A stretch of DNA of 64,000 nucleotides from Aestuariispira ectoiniformans (GCF_025136295.1 NZ_CP062788.1:310001-374000), one strand, 5' to 3'; shown: positions 27,368 to 38,888, counted from the stretch's first letter. Made by a program: numbers and translations. Notes: generated from the sequence alone by a model not told the origin.

Positions 27368-28483
27368 ATGAAGCTGACCATCGAACGCGCCGCGCTTTTA
27401 AAAGCCCTTAACCACGTGCAAAGCGTCGTGGAACGCCGCAACACCATCCCGATCCTGTCCAACGTCCTGCTGCAGGCTGCCGACGGCACGCTCAGCCTGA
27501 CGGCCACGGACATGGATATCGCCGTGGTGGAAAAAGTCGAGGCAACCATCGACGTCAGCGGGGCAATCACCGCACCGGCACACACTCTTTACGACATCGT
27601 GCGTAAACTGCCGGATGGTTCCCAGGTCAGCCTGGACGCCAGCGGCGACGCAAACCAGCTCATCCTGCAGGCCGGACGGTCGCGCTTTACGCTGCAGACC
27701 CTGCCGACGGATGAATTCCCGGCCATGAGCGACGGCGACATGCCGCATCACTTCGTCCTCACCAATTCCGAGGCGAAGCTGCTGATCGACCGGACGCGGT
27801 TCGCCATCTCCACCGAGGAGACGCGCTATTACCTGAACGGGATTTACGTCCATGCCACCGGCGACGACAGCCCGGTCCTGCGCGGCGTTGCCACCGACGG
27901 CCACCGTCTGGCAAAGGTTGAATTCGAGGCACCGGAAGGCTCCAAGGGCATGCCGGGCGTCATCATCCCGCGCAAGACGGTGCAGGAATTGCGCAAGCTG
28001 ATCGAGGAAACCGACAGCGAGATCAACGTATCGCTGTCCGATACCAAGATCCGTTTCGCTTTCGGCACCGCGATCCTCACCTCCAAGCTGATCGACGGCA
28101 CCTTCCCGGATTACGACCGGGTCATCCCGTCCGGCAATGACAAGAACATGGTGGTCGACACCCGCTCCTTCGCGGAGGCGGTCGACCGTGTTTCCACCAT
28201 TGCCACGGAAAAGATGCGGGCGGTTAAGATCGCGGTCAACGACGGGACGATGACCTTGTCGGCATCCAGCCAGGACCAGGGCACCGCCGTGGAAGAGATC
28301 GCCGTGGACTATGCCTTCGACCCGATCGAAATCGGCTTCAACTCCCGCTATCTGCTGGATATCGCCAGTCAGATCGAAAGCGGCAGCGCCACCTTCTCCA
28401 TGGCGGACCCGGCCTCGCCGACCGTCGTGCGCGATACCGAGGACGACAGTGCGCTTTATGTGCTGATGCCGATGCGGGTCTGA
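27368..28483 (+). CDS. dnaN: DNA polymerase III beta subunit (sliding clamp)
   Basis: Ring-shaped clamp that tethers DNA polymerase III to DNA. It starts MKLTIERAALLKALNHVQSV, contains RRNTIPILSNVLLQA, GVATDGHRLA and VIIPRKTVQEL, and ends ALYVLMPMRV, the conserved clamp C-terminus. Three clamp domains of about 120 residues each make up the 371-residue length. recF follows closely, so dnaN-recF-gyrB are probably co-transcribed. Confidence 0.98.
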   Translation: MKLTIERAALLKALNHVQSVVERRNTIPILSNVLLQAADGTLSLTATDMDIAVVEKVEATIDVSGAITAPAHTLYDIVRKLPDGSQVSLDASGDANQLILQAGRSRFTLQTLPTDEFPAMSDGDMPHHFVLTNSEAKLLIDRTRFAISTEETRYYLNGIYVHATGDDSPVLRGVATDGHRLAKVEFEAPEGSKGMPGVIIPRKTVQELRKLIEETDSEINVSLSDTKIRFAFGTAILTSKLIDGTFPDYDRVIPSGNDKNMVVDTRSFAEAVDRVSTIATEKMRAVKIAVNDGTMTLSASSQDQGTAVEEIAVDYAFDPIEIGFNSRYLLDIASQIESGSATFSMADPASPTVVRDTEDDSALYVLMPMRV

Positions 28484-28527
28484 TCTTGAACCACCCCGCC
28501 CGTCAAACGGAGTATCAAGCAGGCCCC

Positions 28528-29655
28528 ATGGTAGCCAATCTGGCCGTACGTAAACTGATGGTTTCCAACTTCCGGAACTATGTCAGCGCGCGTATGGAGA
28601 TCGCTACCGGGCCTGTTGTGCTGACCGGGGACAACGGGGCGGGCAAGACCAACCTGCTGGAGGCCGTGTCCATGCTGGCCCCGGGCCGGGGCCTCAGGCG
28701 GGCAAAAACCTCGGATCTGGACCGTCTCGATGGCGGTCAGCCCTGGGCAGTGGCCGCCACTGTCGACAGTCTTTACGGCGAGGTCGACCTGGGCACGGGC
28801 CGCGACCGGGACAGCGAAAGACGGCTGGTAAAGATCAACGGGGCATCCGCCCGCAGCCAGGCCGCCCTTGCGGAATATGTCAACATCGTCTGGCTGACGC
28901 CGCAGATGGACGGGCTGTTCCTCGAAGGCTCCGGCGCACGCCGCCGGTTCCTCGACCGCCTGATCTACGGTTTTGACGCCGCCCACGCGGGACGGCTGAA
29001 CGCCTATGAAAAGGCCCTGCGCGACCGGGCGCGGCTGTTGAAGACCGGTCAGGGGGATGACGCCTGGCTGGGCGCTCTGGAAACCCAGATGGTGGAACGC
29101 GGCATCGCGATTGCCGCCGCGCGCCGGGACATGGTGGCGCGGCTGGATCTGGCCTGCAAGGCGGCGGCGGGGCCCTTTCCGGGGGCCTCTGTTGCGGTTG
29201 AGGGCCAGGTGGAAGACTGGCTGGGCACCCTGCCCGCGGTGGAGGCGGAAGACCGTTTCGCCACCACGCTCATATCCGGGCGCAGCAAGGACCGCGACCA
29301 CGGCGGGGCCTCCGTCGGGCCGCATAAGTCCGACATGGCGGTGACCCATCTGGGCAAGAGCATGCCCGCGCATCTTTGTTCCACCGGGGAGCAGAAAGCG
29401 GTGCTGATCGCCATCGTTCTGGCCCATGCCAAACTTCAGGCGGCGGAAAAAGGCGCACCGCCGATCCTGCTTCTGGATGAGGTTGCGGCCCATCTGGACC
29501 CGGAACGGCGGGAAGCCCTCTATGGCACGCTTCTGGGCCTGAACAGCCAGAGCTGGCTGACAGGCACGGATGTGGAAATATTCGACGGGCTTTCCGGCAA
29601 AGCCCGGTTTTTCAAGGTCAAAGAGGCGGATGTCCGCCCGATGGCCGACAGTTAA
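28528..29655 (+). CDS. recF: DNA replication and repair protein RecF
   Basis: ABC/SMC-like ATPase that loads RecA at gaps with RecO and RecR. It begins LAVRKLMVSNFRNYVSARME, with Walker A GDNGAGKTNLLEA, the signature CSTGEQKAVLIAIVLAHA and Walker B PILLLDEVAAHLD. ATG 28528 gives 375 residues and the family N-terminus; a TTG at 28486, just after dnaN, would add 14 unusual residues. gyrB follows 37 bp later. Confidence 0.96.
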   Translation: MVANLAVRKLMVSNFRNYVSARMEIATGPVVLTGDNGAGKTNLLEAVSMLAPGRGLRRAKTSDLDRLDGGQPWAVAATVDSLYGEVDLGTGRDRDSERRLVKINGASARSQAALAEYVNIVWLTPQMDGLFLEGSGARRRFLDRLIYGFDAAHAGRLNAYEKALRDRARLLKTGQGDDAWLGALETQMVERGIAIAAARRDMVARLDLACKAAAGPFPGASVAVEGQVEDWLGTLPAVEAEDRFATTLISGRSKDRDHGGASVGPHKSDMAVTHLGKSMPAHLCSTGEQKAVLIAIVLAHAKLQAAEKGAPPILLLDEVAAHLDPERREALYGTLLGLNSQSWLTGTDVEIFDGLSGKARFFKVKEADVRPMADS

Positions 29656-29689
29656 AAGTAATACGTAGCGGTAACACAAGCGAGCGTAG

Positions 29690-32128
<2,439 letters not shown>

Positions 32129-32164
32129 ACAGCGGTCCTGTTGTGAACGGACGCATAAAATGAG

Positions 32165-32196
32165 AACGGGCCCGCACATGCGGGCCCGTTTTTTTT
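32165..32196 (+). terminator. Rho-independent terminator after gyrB
   Basis: AACGGGCCCGC (32165-32175) and GCGGGCCCGTT (32180-32190) form a perfect 11-bp stem with a 4-nt loop and eight Ts. It also closes the operon arriving on the minus strand only weakly, as no T-run lies on that side. Confidence 0.93.
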
Positions 32197-32220
32197 ACAA
32201 TCTTGCGGACGCGGGCCGGG

Positions 32221-32670
32221 TTAAAATTCTCCCGGGGCGCATTGCAGGCAACAGAGGCCCATTTCGCGCCAGCGGTCGACGACGGCCTTGCGGTCGTCGA
32301 TGACCAGCCAGGGATTGTGGCCGTGTTCGCGGATCCGGGCGAGCAGCTTTTCCTTCACGTCCTCATCCGCCACTTCGTCATCCTCCGGTGCGCGCAGATA
32401 AACACCATCGTAGGGAATCTGGTGCTTTTCAAGCCAGGCGACCGTTGCCTCGCGATGGGCTTCCGGACGGCCGGAACAGACCAGAATGCGATAGCCCGCC
32501 CGTTTCAGCGCCAGGACCACCCGATGGATTTCCGGGATCACCTCCGCATCCGCCATATGCCGGAAGAAGGCATCCCAGTCCTTGACCGCCGTCAGCACCC
32601 ATTCCCGAACCGCCTCCGGGTCGAATTCCGCCAGCGTTCCATCCACATCCACAATTACAGCATCAGACAT
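32221..32670 (-). CDS. Small HAD-superfamily phosphatase, polynucleotide kinase 3'-phosphatase-like
   Basis: A 149-residue HAD phosphatase without a cap. Motif I is VDVDGTLAEF (nucleophile Asp8, acid Asp10), motif II is CSGRPEAHREAT, and the acidic motif is WLVIDDRKAVVDRWREMGL. The CSGR and IDDR forms are those of the T4 polynucleotide kinase phosphatase family. ATG 32670 has AAGGAAG upstream; a longer frame was rejected. It is the last gene of a six-gene operon (37982 to 32221), 14 bp after the histidine phosphatase. A free phosphate released from a sugar or nucleotide is the likely outcome; the substrate is unknown. Confidence 0.82.
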   Translation of the reverse strand: MSDAVIVDVDGTLAEFDPEAVREWVLTAVKDWDAFFRHMADAEVIPEIHRVVLALKRAGYRILVCSGRPEAHREATVAWLEKHQIPYDGVYLRAPEDDEVADEDVKEKLLARIREHGHNPWLVIDDRKAVVDRWREMGLCCLQCAPGEF

Positions 32671-32684
32671 TCCAGATTTCTTCC

Positions 32685-33245
32685 TTACAGTTTGTTCATC
32701 GACCAGGCCGCGCCATCCGTGGCAGGGGCCTGAATATAGACAGGTTCGGCATTTCCAATTCTGGGCCCATGGGGCGTTCCCGTTATCTCCGAACGGATCA
32801 CACGGAAAACACCGGAATGGGCGACCACCACCGGGCAGGGATAAAGACCCGTCAGCCAGTTCAACCCGCCGATCACACGGCATCGGAAAGCCTCCCATGT
32901 CTCGCCATCCGGCGGCGTTTCCTCATAGGGCACAAGCCAGCCCAGCGGTTGCCCCTCCAGGGCGCCCCAGTCCCGCTCACGCAGACTGTCCAGATGGATA
33001 AGCGGCTGTCCCGGCAGGGCAATCCCGGCGGTTTCCAGCGCACGCTTTTGCGGGCTTGAGGCAACACAGTCACAGGCGAAACCGGCCAGCCGTTGTGCCG
33101 CAAGGCCTGCTTGTTGACGGCCCAGATCGGTCAGCATCGCCTCTGTGCGTCCGGCGATAATTCCCTCGCGGTTCGCGTCTGTCTCACCATGACGGAGGAA
33201 GACAAAACTGCGCCGGTTAAGCGTTATGTCAGAGGTCATTATCAT
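32685..33245 (-). CDS. Histidine phosphatase (phosphoglycerate mutase-like) family protein
   Basis: A 186-residue member of the RHG phosphatase branch. The phosphorylated histidine is in FVFLRHGETDANREGI, a conserved acidic segment reads RERDWGALEG, and the second histidine is in VVVAHSGVFRVIRSE. It resembles CobC/alpha-ribazole phosphatases and small phosphoglycerate-mutase-like phosphatases, but the operon context points to the imported phosphorylated compound. It starts inside the end of the MBL gene with an ATGA overlap, so the two are translated together. Confidence 0.85.
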   Translation of the reverse strand: MIMTSDITLNRRSFVFLRHGETDANREGIIAGRTEAMLTDLGRQQAGLAAQRLAGFACDCVASSPQKRALETAGIALPGQPLIHLDSLRERDWGALEGQPLGWLVPYEETPPDGETWEAFRCRVIGGLNWLTGLYPCPVVVAHSGVFRVIRSEITGTPHGPRIGNAEPVYIQAPATDGAAWSMNKL

Positions 33246-34285
33246 GCAATCTCCACCTGCGGCTCCACAACAAGTTGCGCCGGATCGACAAGACCCTGCC
33301 AGGCGTCGCGCTCCCCCAGCCCGGTGAAAAGCGGAACAAAGCGGCGCGCGGCTGTCTTTACCGCCAGCCAGCGCAGGTCCCGCATACGCGGATGGACATT
33401 CCAGCGCAGCGCCGCCCCCTGCCCGGCCTTCAACAGGGCCTTCCCTTTCGGCGGCACATGGCCGGTGAAAAGAAAGCGGCGGCCTTCATAAGGGTCAATC
33501 TCGCCATCCAGGTCCGGGTCGGACATAAGAAGAATGCGTGGTGCATCGGGATTAATGCCATCGAGCAGGTCGCAGGCCTTCGAAATTTCCGGCTCCATTG
33601 CGGGCGGGATATGGCCTTTGCAGTCTTTGGCAAAGGTGAAAAACGCCTCCCTCAGGGCGTCATCCGGCCCCCAGTCCTCAAGCCCCAACGCCATCAGCCA
33701 GAGGATCATCTCAATCCCCCGGCCGGATGTCGGCACCGGCAGAACGACCCGATCCGACACGGCCAGACAATCAAGCAACTGGCGCTGCCCGGACCGAAGG
33801 TCGTCGTCATACAGCCCATAGGAGGCATCCGCCAGGACCAGGTCGGCCGCAGGTGGCTCATCAAAGGCAAAAAGCCTGGATTCACGGGAAAAATCACCGG
33901 TGTAGAGCAGGCCTGCACCGACGCCGAAATGCAGCCAGACACCGCCAAAGGCATGCCCGGCCCGACCGGTCGTCACCGTGATCCCGTCCACATCGATTGC
34001 ACCGTTGAGCGGCAGTTCCCTGACGTCATGGCGACCGGGCAACCGGCGCGCCGTGGCCGCCGTTGCGTAAACCGCCGCATCGCCCCCATAGGCCGCCATC
34101 GCGCCGATATGGTCACTGTGGTCATGCGTGATAAAGATCGCATCCGGTCGAAGCGCATTGATATCAAAGGGGCAATCGACCCCCAGCCCCGCACCGGCGT
34201 CCAGCAGGTAACGCCGTCCGCCCCGGTGCAACAGAATACCGGCAGGCTCTTTCCGGCCCAACCCACCCAGAATTTCCACGGACAT
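33242..34285 (-). CDS. MBL-fold metallohydrolase, probable phosphodiesterase
   Basis: A 347-residue metallo-beta-lactamase-fold protein. The metal motif is FITHDHSDHIGAM, with further ligands suggested in AGHAFGGVW and LLYTGDFSRESR. The second half (PVPTSGRGIEMIL, LMSDPDLDGEIDP, RRFLFTGHVPPKGKALL) resembles the beta-CASP-like part of RNA/DNA nucleases such as RNase J relatives, but the order is not convincing enough to name it. It directly abuts the ATPase gene (TGAATG) and overlaps the phosphatase, so it probably hydrolyses something the transporter brings in. Confidence 0.8.
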   Translation of the reverse strand: MSVEILGGLGRKEPAGILLHRGGRRYLLDAGAGLGVDCPFDINALRPDAIFITHDHSDHIGAMAAYGGDAAVYATAATARRLPGRHDVRELPLNGAIDVDGITVTTGRAGHAFGGVWLHFGVGAGLLYTGDFSRESRLFAFDEPPAADLVLADASYGLYDDDLRSGQRQLLDCLAVSDRVVLPVPTSGRGIEMILWLMALGLEDWGPDDALREAFFTFAKDCKGHIPPAMEPEISKACDLLDGINPDAPRILLMSDPDLDGEIDPYEGRRFLFTGHVPPKGKALLKAGQGAALRWNVHPRMRDLRWLAVKTAARRFVPLFTGLGERDAWQGLVDPAQLVVEPQVEIA

Positions 34286-35314
34286 TCAGCCAACCTCCAG
34301 GGCCCAGGCCCTGTCGATCCGGACCCGGGTAACAGCCCCGACCGCAAGGCTGTCGCCCGCATAGCAGCCCAATGCGGTGCCATCGCCCAGTTCCAGGGAA
34401 AGGCTGTAGCGTTCCCCCTTGAAGACGCAGTCACGGATACGCGCCTCAAGCGGGCCTTCGCCGATCCGCACATCCTCAGGCCGCACAAGCAGCTTCTGCG
34501 GCCCGCCCGATGCCGTGCCCAGCGCCTTCATGACGACCTCGCCATCCACCATCGTGGCGGGATGCGCCTCGTTGATCGCAACGATGCTGCCATTGCCGAT
34601 CAACCGGGCAACCATTTCATTGGCGGGTGTGCGATAGAGATCCTGCGGCGTTGAATATTGCACGAGACGCCCCCGGTCCATCACGGCCACCCGATCCGCC
34701 AGGGCCATGGCCTCGCCCTGGTCATGGGTCACATAGATCATGGTTGCCCCGGTCCGGCGGTGAAAGGCCCGGAAGGTTTCTTCCATGGAAGCGCGCAAAT
34801 GCCGGTCCAGATTGGCGAGCGGTTCGTCAAACAGGATGACCTCCGGCTCACCCACCAGACAACGCGCCAGCGCCACGCGCTGACGCTGGCCGCCGGACAG
34901 GTCGCGCGGCACACGGTCCGCATAGTCGGTCAACTGCACCACATCGAGTGCCTCACCGACCCGGCGTCGATAGTCGCGCCCTTTCACGCCCCGCACTTTC
35001 AATGGATAGCCGACATTATCCGCCACCGTCATATGCGGCCACAGTGCATAGCTCTGAAACACCATGCCCATGCCGCGCTTTTCCGGGGCCACCTGCCGTC
35101 CGGCCTCGGACAACAGTTGATCACCATGATAGATCTGCCCAGCGCTGACCTGTTCGAAACCGGCAATCATACGCAGAATCGTCGTCTTGCCACAGCCACT
35201 GGGTCCCAACAGGGCAACAAACTGACCCGGTTCGATGGTCAGGGAAAAATCGCTGACCGCAGGCGGATTGTCGCCATAGCATTTTCGGATATCGGTCAGG
35301 GTCAACTGTGCCAT
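34286..35314 (-). CDS. ABC transporter ATP-binding protein (iron/phosphonate importer type)
   Basis: Importer ATPase of 342 residues. Walker A is LLGPSGCGKTTILRM, the signature is LSGGQRQRVALARC, Walker B is VILFDEPLANLD, and the H-loop is IYVTHDQGEAMALADR. A C-terminal TOBE-type regulatory domain follows. This is the Fbp/Pot/PhnT class, so iron, spermidine-like or 2-aminoethylphosphonate-type substrates are all possible. It overlaps the upstream permease by 13 bp. Confidence 0.92.
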   Translation of the reverse strand: MAQLTLTDIRKCYGDNPPAVSDFSLTIEPGQFVALLGPSGCGKTTILRMIAGFEQVSAGQIYHGDQLLSEAGRQVAPEKRGMGMVFQSYALWPHMTVADNVGYPLKVRGVKGRDYRRRVGEALDVVQLTDYADRVPRDLSGGQRQRVALARCLVGEPEVILFDEPLANLDRHLRASMEETFRAFHRRTGATMIYVTHDQGEAMALADRVAVMDRGRLVQYSTPQDLYRTPANEMVARLIGNGSIVAINEAHPATMVDGEVVMKALGTASGGPQKLLVRPEDVRIGEGPLEARIRDCVFKGERYSLSLELGDGTALGCYAGDSLAVGAVTRVRIDRAWALEVG

Positions 35315-37005
35315 GGGATTACACCTTTCGGGAGTTTACGGGACGCTGCCTCCAGCAACGCCATCAGGACCAGCACCATCAGCACCACCACCACGGAAAG
35401 GGCGGAGGCCAGAACGGTGTCACCACTGTCATCCAGATTGAAGATCAGGACGCCGATGGTCTCGTTACCGGCAGACCACAACAGGGCCGATACGGTCAGT
35501 TCGTTCACCGCAATCAGGAAAACCAGCAGCGCCCCGGCAAAGGCAGACGGCGCCACCAGTGGCATCAGGACGGTCCGCATGCGCCGGGCGAAACCGGCAC
35601 CGGCAAGCTGTGCGGCCTCTTCCAGGGCCGGGTCCATCTGTTTGAAGCTGCTCTGGATCGGTTTGATGCTGACCACCATAAAGCGCGCCAGATAGGCAAA
35701 GAGAATGATGCCCAGGCTGCCATAGAGCGAATAATCCGTGAACGGCAGCGGTTTGACGAAAAGCAGGATACAGGCAATCGCAAGCACGACGCCCGGCAGG
35801 GCGTAAGGCACCTCGATACAGGCGGTGACAACCTTCAACAGGCGGGAAGGCGCGCGTTCGGACAGATAGGCCAGCGGCAGCGCAAAGACGAGCAGCGCCA
35901 GCGCGGCGACGGTCGCCAGAAAGATGCTGTTCCCGATGGCGCGCGTGGTCACACCCTGCGCCAGAAGCATTTCCCTATAGGCGGCAAAACTCGCATTGTC
36001 AAAAGTCAGGTCCACGCCATAGGCCGGCACCAGAGAATTGGCCACCAGCGCCAGAAGCGGGGCAATCAGGATCACCGACAGAACGGCCCAAAGCAGCAGT
36101 TCCACCGGCAGTCGCCACCGGCGCAGCGAAAAGTCCAGGGTCTTCCCGGACAGGCCCACCAGACGGTAATCACGCTTGCGCGAAATCCAGTATTGAAGCC
36201 CCACGCCCGCCACCGCGATCACGGCAACCAGCAGGGACAGCAAGGCGACCTCGGCGATGACATTGGCCCCGAAGTCCGCCATTTTCTGGTAAATGAGGGT
36301 CGGCAGAACATAATAGGAGACCGGGATGCCCAACAGGGCCGGGATGCCGAAATTCCCCACGGCGGAGACAAAGGCCATGGCGGCACCGGCGATCAGGCCG
36401 GGGCTGGACAGGGGCAGGATGATATCCTTCCAGACGGCAAACTGCGATGCCCCGGAAAGGCGGGCTGCCTCGATCATATCGCCTGGAATGGACCGCAGGC
36501 TGACACGAAGCGCCAGGAAAACGATAGCCGCATGTTGAACCCCCAGCAAAAGCGCGATGCCCTCGGCGGAATAAAACGGCTGCGGCGAGCCCAGCGGCGG
36601 CGCCAGCCCCAGGATGTTCAGAATAGTGCTCGACGGTCCGCTGAGCTGTACCCAGCTTAACGCCGTCACCTGCGGCGGGATCATCATCGGCAGCATGAAA
36701 CAGAAAACCAGCGCCCCCTTGCCGCGGATGTCACTCAACGCCACGGGAAAGGCAAAACCCGCCCCGAGCAGGACGGAAATCAGCATGCTCAACCCGGCGG
36801 TATAGATGGTATGACCCGCCGCATTCCATGTCGCGGCATCGCTGAAGACATGGAAGAGGTGGGAATCTGTACTGACCACAACGCCGGAAAAACCTTCAGA
36901 CAGAAGGCGCAGCATCGGCAGCAGGCAGATGCCGGAGACCAGCACTACCAAAAAGGGGAGCAGCCAGCGGGGCTGGCTGCTCGACTGTAGGGAAACGACG
37001 CTCAT
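35302..37005 (-). CDS. ABC transporter permease, two fused membrane domains (FbpB-type)
   Basis: A 567-residue permease with about 12 hydrophobic helices in two binding-protein-dependent transport domains. The EAA-like loops are seen at SIPGDMIEAARLSGASQF and ...MDPALEEAAQLAGAGFARRMRTV. Such fused permeases are typical of ferric-iron, thiamine and 2-aminoethylphosphonate importers. It overlaps the binding-protein gene by ATGA and the ATPase gene by 13 bp. Confidence 0.92.
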   Translation of the reverse strand: MSVVSLQSSSQPRWLLPFLVVLVSGICLLPMLRLLSEGFSGVVVSTDSHLFHVFSDAATWNAAGHTIYTAGLSMLISVLLGAGFAFPVALSDIRGKGALVFCFMLPMMIPPQVTALSWVQLSGPSSTILNILGLAPPLGSPQPFYSAEGIALLLGVQHAAIVFLALRVSLRSIPGDMIEAARLSGASQFAVWKDIILPLSSPGLIAGAAMAFVSAVGNFGIPALLGIPVSYYVLPTLIYQKMADFGANVIAEVALLSLLVAVIAVAGVGLQYWISRKRDYRLVGLSGKTLDFSLRRWRLPVELLLWAVLSVILIAPLLALVANSLVPAYGVDLTFDNASFAAYREMLLAQGVTTRAIGNSIFLATVAALALLVFALPLAYLSERAPSRLLKVVTACIEVPYALPGVVLAIACILLFVKPLPFTDYSLYGSLGIILFAYLARFMVVSIKPIQSSFKQMDPALEEAAQLAGAGFARRMRTVLMPLVAPSAFAGALLVFLIAVNELTVSALLWSAGNETIGVLIFNLDDSGDTVLASALSVVVVLMVLVLMALLEAASRKLPKGVIPWHS

Positions 37006-37982
37006 TTTGCGCCAAACAGATCAGAAAAACGCTTTTTGTTTTCGTCTGCCTTATCCAGGGCGACCGCCGGGTCAAACGACATCAGCTTGATCTCGTCGCG
37101 CGCCGGGAAGCCTGCGGGAACCGGCATATCCGCACGGGCCGGGATATATCCCTGGTCCAGAACCAGTTTCTGACCGGCATTGGACAGCAGGAAGTCAACA
37201 AACCGTTTGGCCGGTTCGACATTCCTGGCGGTCTTCATGATCGCAACCGGTTCGGTCACCATGCTGACACCCTGGGGCGGGAAAACGAAATCGACGTTTG
37301 CACCCTTGGCCTTGCCACGGATCGCCAGGAAATCGACCACGACGCCATAGAGTTTTTCGCCGGAGGCAACGGCCTTGTAGACGCCGCCGTTACCGCCCTG
37401 CGGGTTAACGCCGTTGGACTGCAACGCCTTGTAATAGTCCCAGCCAAGCTGATCATTTTCCGTCAGCGTCGACAGATGGATCAGGGCCGCGCCGGAATAA
37501 AGGGGGCTTGGCATGGCAACCAGGTTCTTGGCCTTGGCTTCCGCCAGGTCCTGCCAACCGGAAGGCTTTTTCGCGCCCTTGGTATTGTAGATGATGCCGG
37601 AGGTAATCAGCTTCGTGGAATAGTAATAGCCGTCCTGATCATAAAGCGCGGCGTCATAGGCCTTGCGTTCTGGCGACTTGTAAGGCTGCAGATTGCCGTC
37701 GCGTTTCATACCTTCCAGCGTGACCATATCCGCGATCAGCAGGACGTCCGGCTTGGGCTGGCCCGCCGCGATTTCCGCACGCAGCTTGGTCATCAGCTTG
37801 GTGGTGCCGTCGCGCACCCATTTCACGTCGATATCCGGGTTTGCCTTGGTGAAGGCATCCACGGTCTGCTGGGCATCCTTGTTCGGCTGGCTGGTATACA
37901 GAACAAGTTCATCGTTGGCATGGGCCGCCGTCACCCCGAAGGCCAGGGCGACTGCTGCCGCCGTCTGAAGAAAGGTTTTCAT
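37002..37982 (-). CDS. Periplasmic solute-binding protein of the iron/phosphonate ABC importer class
   Basis: A 326-residue binding protein with a Sec signal (MKTFLQTAAAVALAFGVTAAHA, cut before NDELVLY). The fold signature ELVLYTSQPNKDAQQTVDAF and PDVLLIADMVTLEGM is that of FbpA/PotF-type class C proteins. The tyrosine pair that binds ferric iron in FbpA could not be placed confidently, so the substrate may instead be an organophosphate, given the phosphohydrolases at the end of the operon. It is the first gene of the operon, under the tandem repeats upstream. Confidence 0.9.
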   Translation of the reverse strand: MKTFLQTAAAVALAFGVTAAHANDELVLYTSQPNKDAQQTVDAFTKANPDIDVKWVRDGTTKLMTKLRAEIAAGQPKPDVLLIADMVTLEGMKRDGNLQPYKSPERKAYDAALYDQDGYYYSTKLITSGIIYNTKGAKKPSGWQDLAEAKAKNLVAMPSPLYSGAALIHLSTLTENDQLGWDYYKALQSNGVNPQGGNGGVYKAVASGEKLYGVVVDFLAIRGKAKGANVDFVFPPQGVSMVTEPVAIMKTARNVEPAKRFVDFLLSNAGQKLVLDQGYIPARADMPVPAGFPARDEIKLMSFDPAVALDKADENKKRFSDLFGAK

Positions 37983-37991
37983 TCCGGTCTC

Positions 37992-38030
37992 TTTCGATTG
38001 ACAGTAAATCTCTATGAAAACGAAAGTACC
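37992..38030. promoter_or_regulatory. Operator-like repeat, copy 1, upstream of the ABC importer operon
   Basis: This 39-bp unit begins TTTCGATTGACAGTAA and ends CGAAAGTA. A second copy lies at 38066. The TTTCG...CGAAA arms are an inverted repeat typical of dimeric repressor sites. Inference: a DeoR-type operator. Confidence 0.6.
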
Positions 38031-38065
38031 TTCCGCATGTTTCAGGATGATTACAGTAACATTTT

Positions 38066-38104
38066 TTTCGTTTGACAGTTATTGATCTATCATTCGAAAG
38101 TATC
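38066..38104. promoter_or_regulatory. Operator-like repeat, copy 2, upstream of the DeoR-type gene
   Basis: It begins TTTCGTTTGACAGTTA and ends CGAAAGTA, aligned without gaps to copy 1. The 74-bp start-to-start distance is close to seven helical turns, so a looped repressor could bind both and control the two divergent genes. Confidence 0.6.
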
Positions 38105-38129
38105 GGAAATGAAGCAGGGAGACATGCGA

Positions 38130-38888
38130 ATGACACCTCAGGACCGGCGGGATGCGATCGTCAAATATGTTACGGAAAACGGCGCCACGGCCCTGTCCTT
38201 TCTGGCGGATCACTTCGCCGTTTCCGTGCAGAGCATCCGCAACGACGTGCGCCAGTTGACCGAGGAGGGATTGCTGTTCAGGCGGCATGGGGATGTGGCC
38301 CCGCCGCCCTTCCGGGACAATATCGGCTATGACCAGCGCGGGATCTGGAATCTTTCGGGCAAGATACATATCGCGGAACTGGCCGCCGGTCTCCTGCCCG
38401 ACAACTGCAGCATTTCGCTTGGAACGGGAACCACCGTCGAACAGGTGGCCCTGCACCTCAGGAACCATCAGAACCTCGATATCCTGACCAACAACCTGCA
38501 TATCGTCGTGCCGCTCTGTTCCTGGGACAACTGCAACCTGCTGCTGGCCGGCGGTCACGTCCGCAAACGCGACCAGGACATCATCGGGGCCGACGCCCTG
38601 GATTTCTTCAGCCGCTATCGGTGCGATTTCAGCATCGTCAGCGTCGGCGGCCTGGGTGAGGACGGTGCGCTTTATGATTTTAACGATGATGAGGTTCATT
38701 CCCGCCGGGGGCAGTTCGACCATTCCAACACCAGAATCCTTGTCGTCGACAGCCGCAAATTCGACCGCCGCGCCCTATGCCAGAACGGCACAGTGGCCGA
38801 TTTCGACTATCTGATCTGCGATCGCAAACCGCCGCAGGCCGTGCTGGACTGTGCCGCCAAAGGGGGAACAATCACGCTCTTTCCCTGA
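38130..38888 (+). CDS. DeoR-family transcriptional regulator
   Basis: An N-terminal helix-turn-helix (RRDAIVKYVTENGATALSFLADHFAVSVQSIRNDVRQL is the DeoR winged helix, residues about 4-57) is followed by the DeoR sensor domain: ISLGTGTTVEQVA, LTNNLHIV, LLAGGHVRKRDQDIIG, SVGGLGEDGALYDF and LVVDSRKFDR. Members of this family respond to sugar phosphates. It diverges from the ABC/phosphohydrolase operon. ATG 38130 has AGGGAG eight bases upstream; longer in-frame starts are less likely. Confidence 0.88.
   Translation: MTPQDRRDAIVKYVTENGATALSFLADHFAVSVQSIRNDVRQLTEEGLLFRRHGDVAPPPFRDNIGYDQRGIWNLSGKIHIAELAAGLLPDNCSISLGTGTTVEQVALHLRNHQNLDILTNNLHIVVPLCSWDNCNLLLAGGHVRKRDQDIIGADALDFFSRYRCDFSIVSVGGLGEDGALYDFNDDEVHSRRGQFDHSNTRILVVDSRKFDRRALCQNGTVADFDYLICDRKPPQAVLDCAAKGGTITLFP

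Noticed and set aside
33242-34285. Naming the MBL protein RNase J or an exonuclease
   Set aside because: Only the HxHxDH block and a loose similarity of the second half are seen; the operon context favours small phosphorylated substrates.
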